From Alphaproteobacteria bacterium (lineage in GTDB: Bacteria; Myxococcota_A; UBA796; GCA-2862545), in the NCBI GenBank assembly GCA_020632925.1, contig JACKER010000017.1:124001-188000 (forward strand): a DNA stretch of 64,000 nt, in the 5' to 3' direction. The translations under genes were made by a program, and so were the position numbers. Below, piece by piece: positions 62,319 through 64,000 of this stretch. Under the pieces are notes generated by a model. The model worked only from the letters and a program-made list of their open reading frames with translations. It searched no databases and had not been told where the DNA came from. Position 1 is the first letter of the stretch. Every line of letters starts with the position of its first letter.

Positions 62319-63008
62319 TCACGTGTCTGTGGGCCTCGGTGCCAGGGCGGCGAGCCCGACGGCCACCGCGGTGTCGGCTCGCAGGACCCAGGACGACAGG
62401 CCCGTCGGCGACCATCCCGCAGCCAGGAGCGCGTCGAGCTCCGCGTCGGTCAGCCCACCCTCGGGGCCCACCACCAGCGCGGCCGGACCGGTCGCGGGGA
62501 GGCACGGATCGGCGCCCGGCGTCGCCACCCGCCGATCGGCGGTGGTCGGGACGGCGGCAGCCGCCTCCAACAGCGGGCGCAGCGGCGAGAGCACGGGCAC
62601 GTCGGCACGTCCGCACTGCTTGGCGGCGGCGATCAGCACCCGCTCCCACCGATCCGGGTGGTCGCCCTTGGGGATGGTGCGCCGGCTCGTCGCCGGGTGG
62701 AGGTGGGTGGCGCCGGTCTCGACCGCCATGCGCAGGGCGGTGTCGAGGGGTGGACCCTTCGGCAGGCAGAGGACGAGGTGCAGCGCGTGCGTCGGAGCGG
62801 CGCGCTCGGGAGCGGTCACCACCGTGAGGACCGCGGCGCCATCGACGTCGTCGAGGGTGGCCTCCGCCTGCGTCCCGTGCCCGTCGAACACCACCAGCCG
62901 CGCCCCCCGCGGGTGCCGGATCACGTGGAGGAGGTGGTGGCTGTCGCGCTCGGAGAGGCGCACCACCGCACCCTGGGACAGCGGACCCTCGACCGGCTGG
63001 CGACGCAC
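62319..63008 (-). CDS. rsmE: 16S rRNA (uracil-1498-N3)-methyltransferase RsmE
   Basis: 229 residues, GTG start. An N-terminal PUA-like domain (HHLLHVIRHPRGARLVVFDG) precedes a SPOUT methyltransferase domain with the SAM knot VVGPEGGLTDAE and WVLRADTAVAVGLAAL. It overlaps nothing but follows prmA by one codon gap, the usual prmA-rsmE pairing. Confidence 0.92.
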   Translation of the reverse strand: MRRQPVEGPLSQGAVVRLSERDSHHLLHVIRHPRGARLVVFDGHGTQAEATLDDVDGAAVLTVVTAPERAAPTHALHLVLCLPKGPPLDTALRMAVETGATHLHPATSRRTIPKGDHPDRWERVLIAAAKQCGRADVPVLSPLRPLLEAAAAVPTTADRRVATPGADPCLPATGPAALVVGPEGGLTDAELDALLAAGWSPTGLSSWVLRADTAVAVGLAALAPRPTDT

Positions 63009-63863
63009 CTAGCGCCTCGCGTACCAGCGGCAGACCCAGTCACCGTCCTGCTCGCGGTGCACCAGGGTCAGCGCTCCGTCCAGCGCCGCGACCACCAGGT
63101 GCTCCCGATCGGCGAGGACGCCCGCCACCACCAGGCGGTCCCCGCACAGGCGGACGAGGTCGGCGGCGAGGGCGGCGACGAGCTCCGCGTGGAGGTTGGC
63201 GAGGACCAGATCGGCGGGGTCGGTCAGCTCGGCGACCGGCGTGGTGTCGAACGCCACCACGACCCCGTTGGCCTCCGCGTTGCGGATCGCGTCGCGGATC
63301 GCGGGCTCTTCGACGTCGATGCCGCGGGCGGAGAGGCCGAGGCGTGCGGCGGCGATCGCGAGGATTCCGGAGCCGCACCCGACGTCCAGCGCGGTCCTGC
63401 GCCCGTCCGCCAACGCGTCGACCGCGCGCAGCGCCTGCACGGTCGTGGGGTGCTCGCCGGTGCCGAAGCCCTGGCCGGGTTCCACGATCAGGGCGCCCTC
63501 GGGCGCGTCCCAAGGCGGAGCGACGGTGATCCGCGGCGAGACGGGGATGGGGCGGAACGAGGCCCGCCACTCGGCCTCCCAGTCGCGCTCCTCCACTTCC
63601 TCCCACGCCGTGCTCGCGCCGCGGAGGTGGGGTCGCATGGCGCGCTCGACCGAGCGCTGGTCCGGGTCGGTGAACCAGGCGCGGAGGACCAGCTTCGCGG
63701 GCTCCGGCGGAGGCTTCCCGGTGTCCCACGGCTGGCGCGGGGCCGGAGCCTCGCCAGGGAGGTAGTCCTCCTGCAGCCCGGTCGCGCCGAGAGCGAACAG
63801 ACGCTCGGACACCGTGTCGAGCTGGGCCCTCGGGAGGCCGGTGAGCACCAGCGCGAGGTCCAC
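63009..63863 (-). CDS. prmA: Ribosomal protein L11 methyltransferase PrmA
   Basis: 284 residues, GTG start. An N-terminal L11-recognition domain is followed by a class I methyltransferase with SAM motif LDVGCGSGILAIAAARLG, PGQGFGTGEHPTT upstream, and the NPxx-like motif present as VLANLHAEL. It trimethylates L11. It is in an operon with rsmE. Confidence 0.93.
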   Translation of the reverse strand: MDLALVLTGLPRAQLDTVSERLFALGATGLQEDYLPGEAPAPRQPWDTGKPPPEPAKLVLRAWFTDPDQRSVERAMRPHLRGASTAWEEVEERDWEAEWRASFRPIPVSPRITVAPPWDAPEGALIVEPGQGFGTGEHPTTVQALRAVDALADGRRTALDVGCGSGILAIAAARLGLSARGIDVEEPAIRDAIRNAEANGVVVAFDTTPVAELTDPADLVLANLHAELVAALAADLVRLCGDRLVVAGVLADREHLVVAALDGALTLVHREQDGDWVCRWYARR

Positions 63864-63866
63864 CCG

Positions 63867-64000
63867 TCACTCCGTGGGGCAGCGGGGGAGGTCGTTCGGC
63901 GGGATGGTCTCCCCGTCGGTCGCCGCCAGGACCAGCCGGACCGCGCCGTAGGGGCCCGCGCAGGACTCGACCCAGCCGTCCCCGACGACGCCCTTGACGA
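63867..64000 (-). CDS. C-terminus of an unidentified protein (partial)
   Basis: 44 residues before a TGA at 63867-63869, just upstream of prmA: VKGVVGDGWVESCAGPYGA, then VRLVLAATDGETIPP and NDLPRCPTE. Two cysteines suggest a possible disulfide. Too short to name. Confidence 0.6.
   Translation of the reverse strand, partial: VKGVVGDGWVESCAGPYGAVRLVLAATDGETIPPNDLPRCPTE

Overview
The window is high-GC DNA packed with genes on both strands. The best guess for the source is an uncultured or little-studied Myxococcota/deltaproteobacterial lineage. This is inferred from the mix of Ser/Thr protein kinase plus FHA signalling, an AgmX/PglI-type envelope protein, many short lipoproteins, a secreted protein ending in a Gly/Thr-rich linker and a hydrophobic, arginine-tailed C-terminus, and a RelA/SpoT-like protein of a type I associate with myxobacteria. 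No rRNA operon, prophage, transposase or CRISPR array is visible.

Layout. 1-4.4 kb (minus): peptidase MA/TPR protein and a large DUF4175-type membrane protein. 4.6-5.3 kb: lexA with a readable promoter and operator. 5.3-7.4 kb (minus): small membrane protein, NifU-like Fe-S protein and a RelA/SpoT-like protein. 7.5-10.8 kb (plus): Ser/Thr kinase, FHA-winged-helix protein and RsgA. 10.8-12.0 kb: about 1.2 kb of non-coding, strongly structured sequence. It starts at an rRNA-type boxA and encloses a tRNA-Asp-like fold inside one of its own helices; this is the most striking item here. 12.0-17.7 kb: lipoprotein, carA, carB. 17.9-20.1 kb (minus): four overlapping unknown genes, the first frameshifted. 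20.2-23.9 kb: membrane protein, PlsB-like acyltransferase, LOG-family protein. 23.9-27.1 kb (minus): secreted Het-C-like protein and an unknown.

27.2-31.5 kb (plus) is a three-gene amidoligase cassette: a C39-like cysteine peptidase, a 968-residue fusion of a RimK-type ATP-grasp ligase with a GCS2-type glutamate-cysteine ligase, and an N-formylglutamate amidohydrolase-like protein. Together they suggest synthesis and hydrolysis of a small peptide or a peptide tag. 31.5-35.2 kb: TetR regulator with a readable operator, DUF1304, DUF2934, M28 peptidase, lipoprotein. 35.2-38.7 kb (minus): DUF885 peptidase and a LytT/LytS-like two-component pair. 38.9-40.6 kb: MBL-fold protein and a beta-propeller lipoprotein. 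40.7-45.9 kb (minus): class III cyclase, a diheme beta-propeller lipoprotein and a LysR regulator with a matching T-N11-A operator.

45.9-46.4 kb is a repeat-rich intergenic region of hexanucleotide arrays, also found at 17.8 and 40.6 kb, plus a 19-bp tandem repeat of a palindrome. 46.4-55.5 kb: NADAR protein, zinc-ribbon protein, comM, recA, an envelope/secretion gene run and a phosphohexomutase. 55.5-57.3 kb (minus): poly-Asp lipoprotein and a pseudo-dihydroorotase lacking the HxH metal motif. 57.3-57.8 kb: a regulatory interval with a 26-bp palindrome, a sigma-54-type promoter and a leader hairpin. These stand ahead of the 57.8-61.6 kb operon (alkyl-DHAP-synthase-like flavoprotein, CCG-type Fe-S protein, diacylglycerol-kinase-like protein). 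61.6-64 kb: HU, RsmE, PrmA and the end of an unknown gene.
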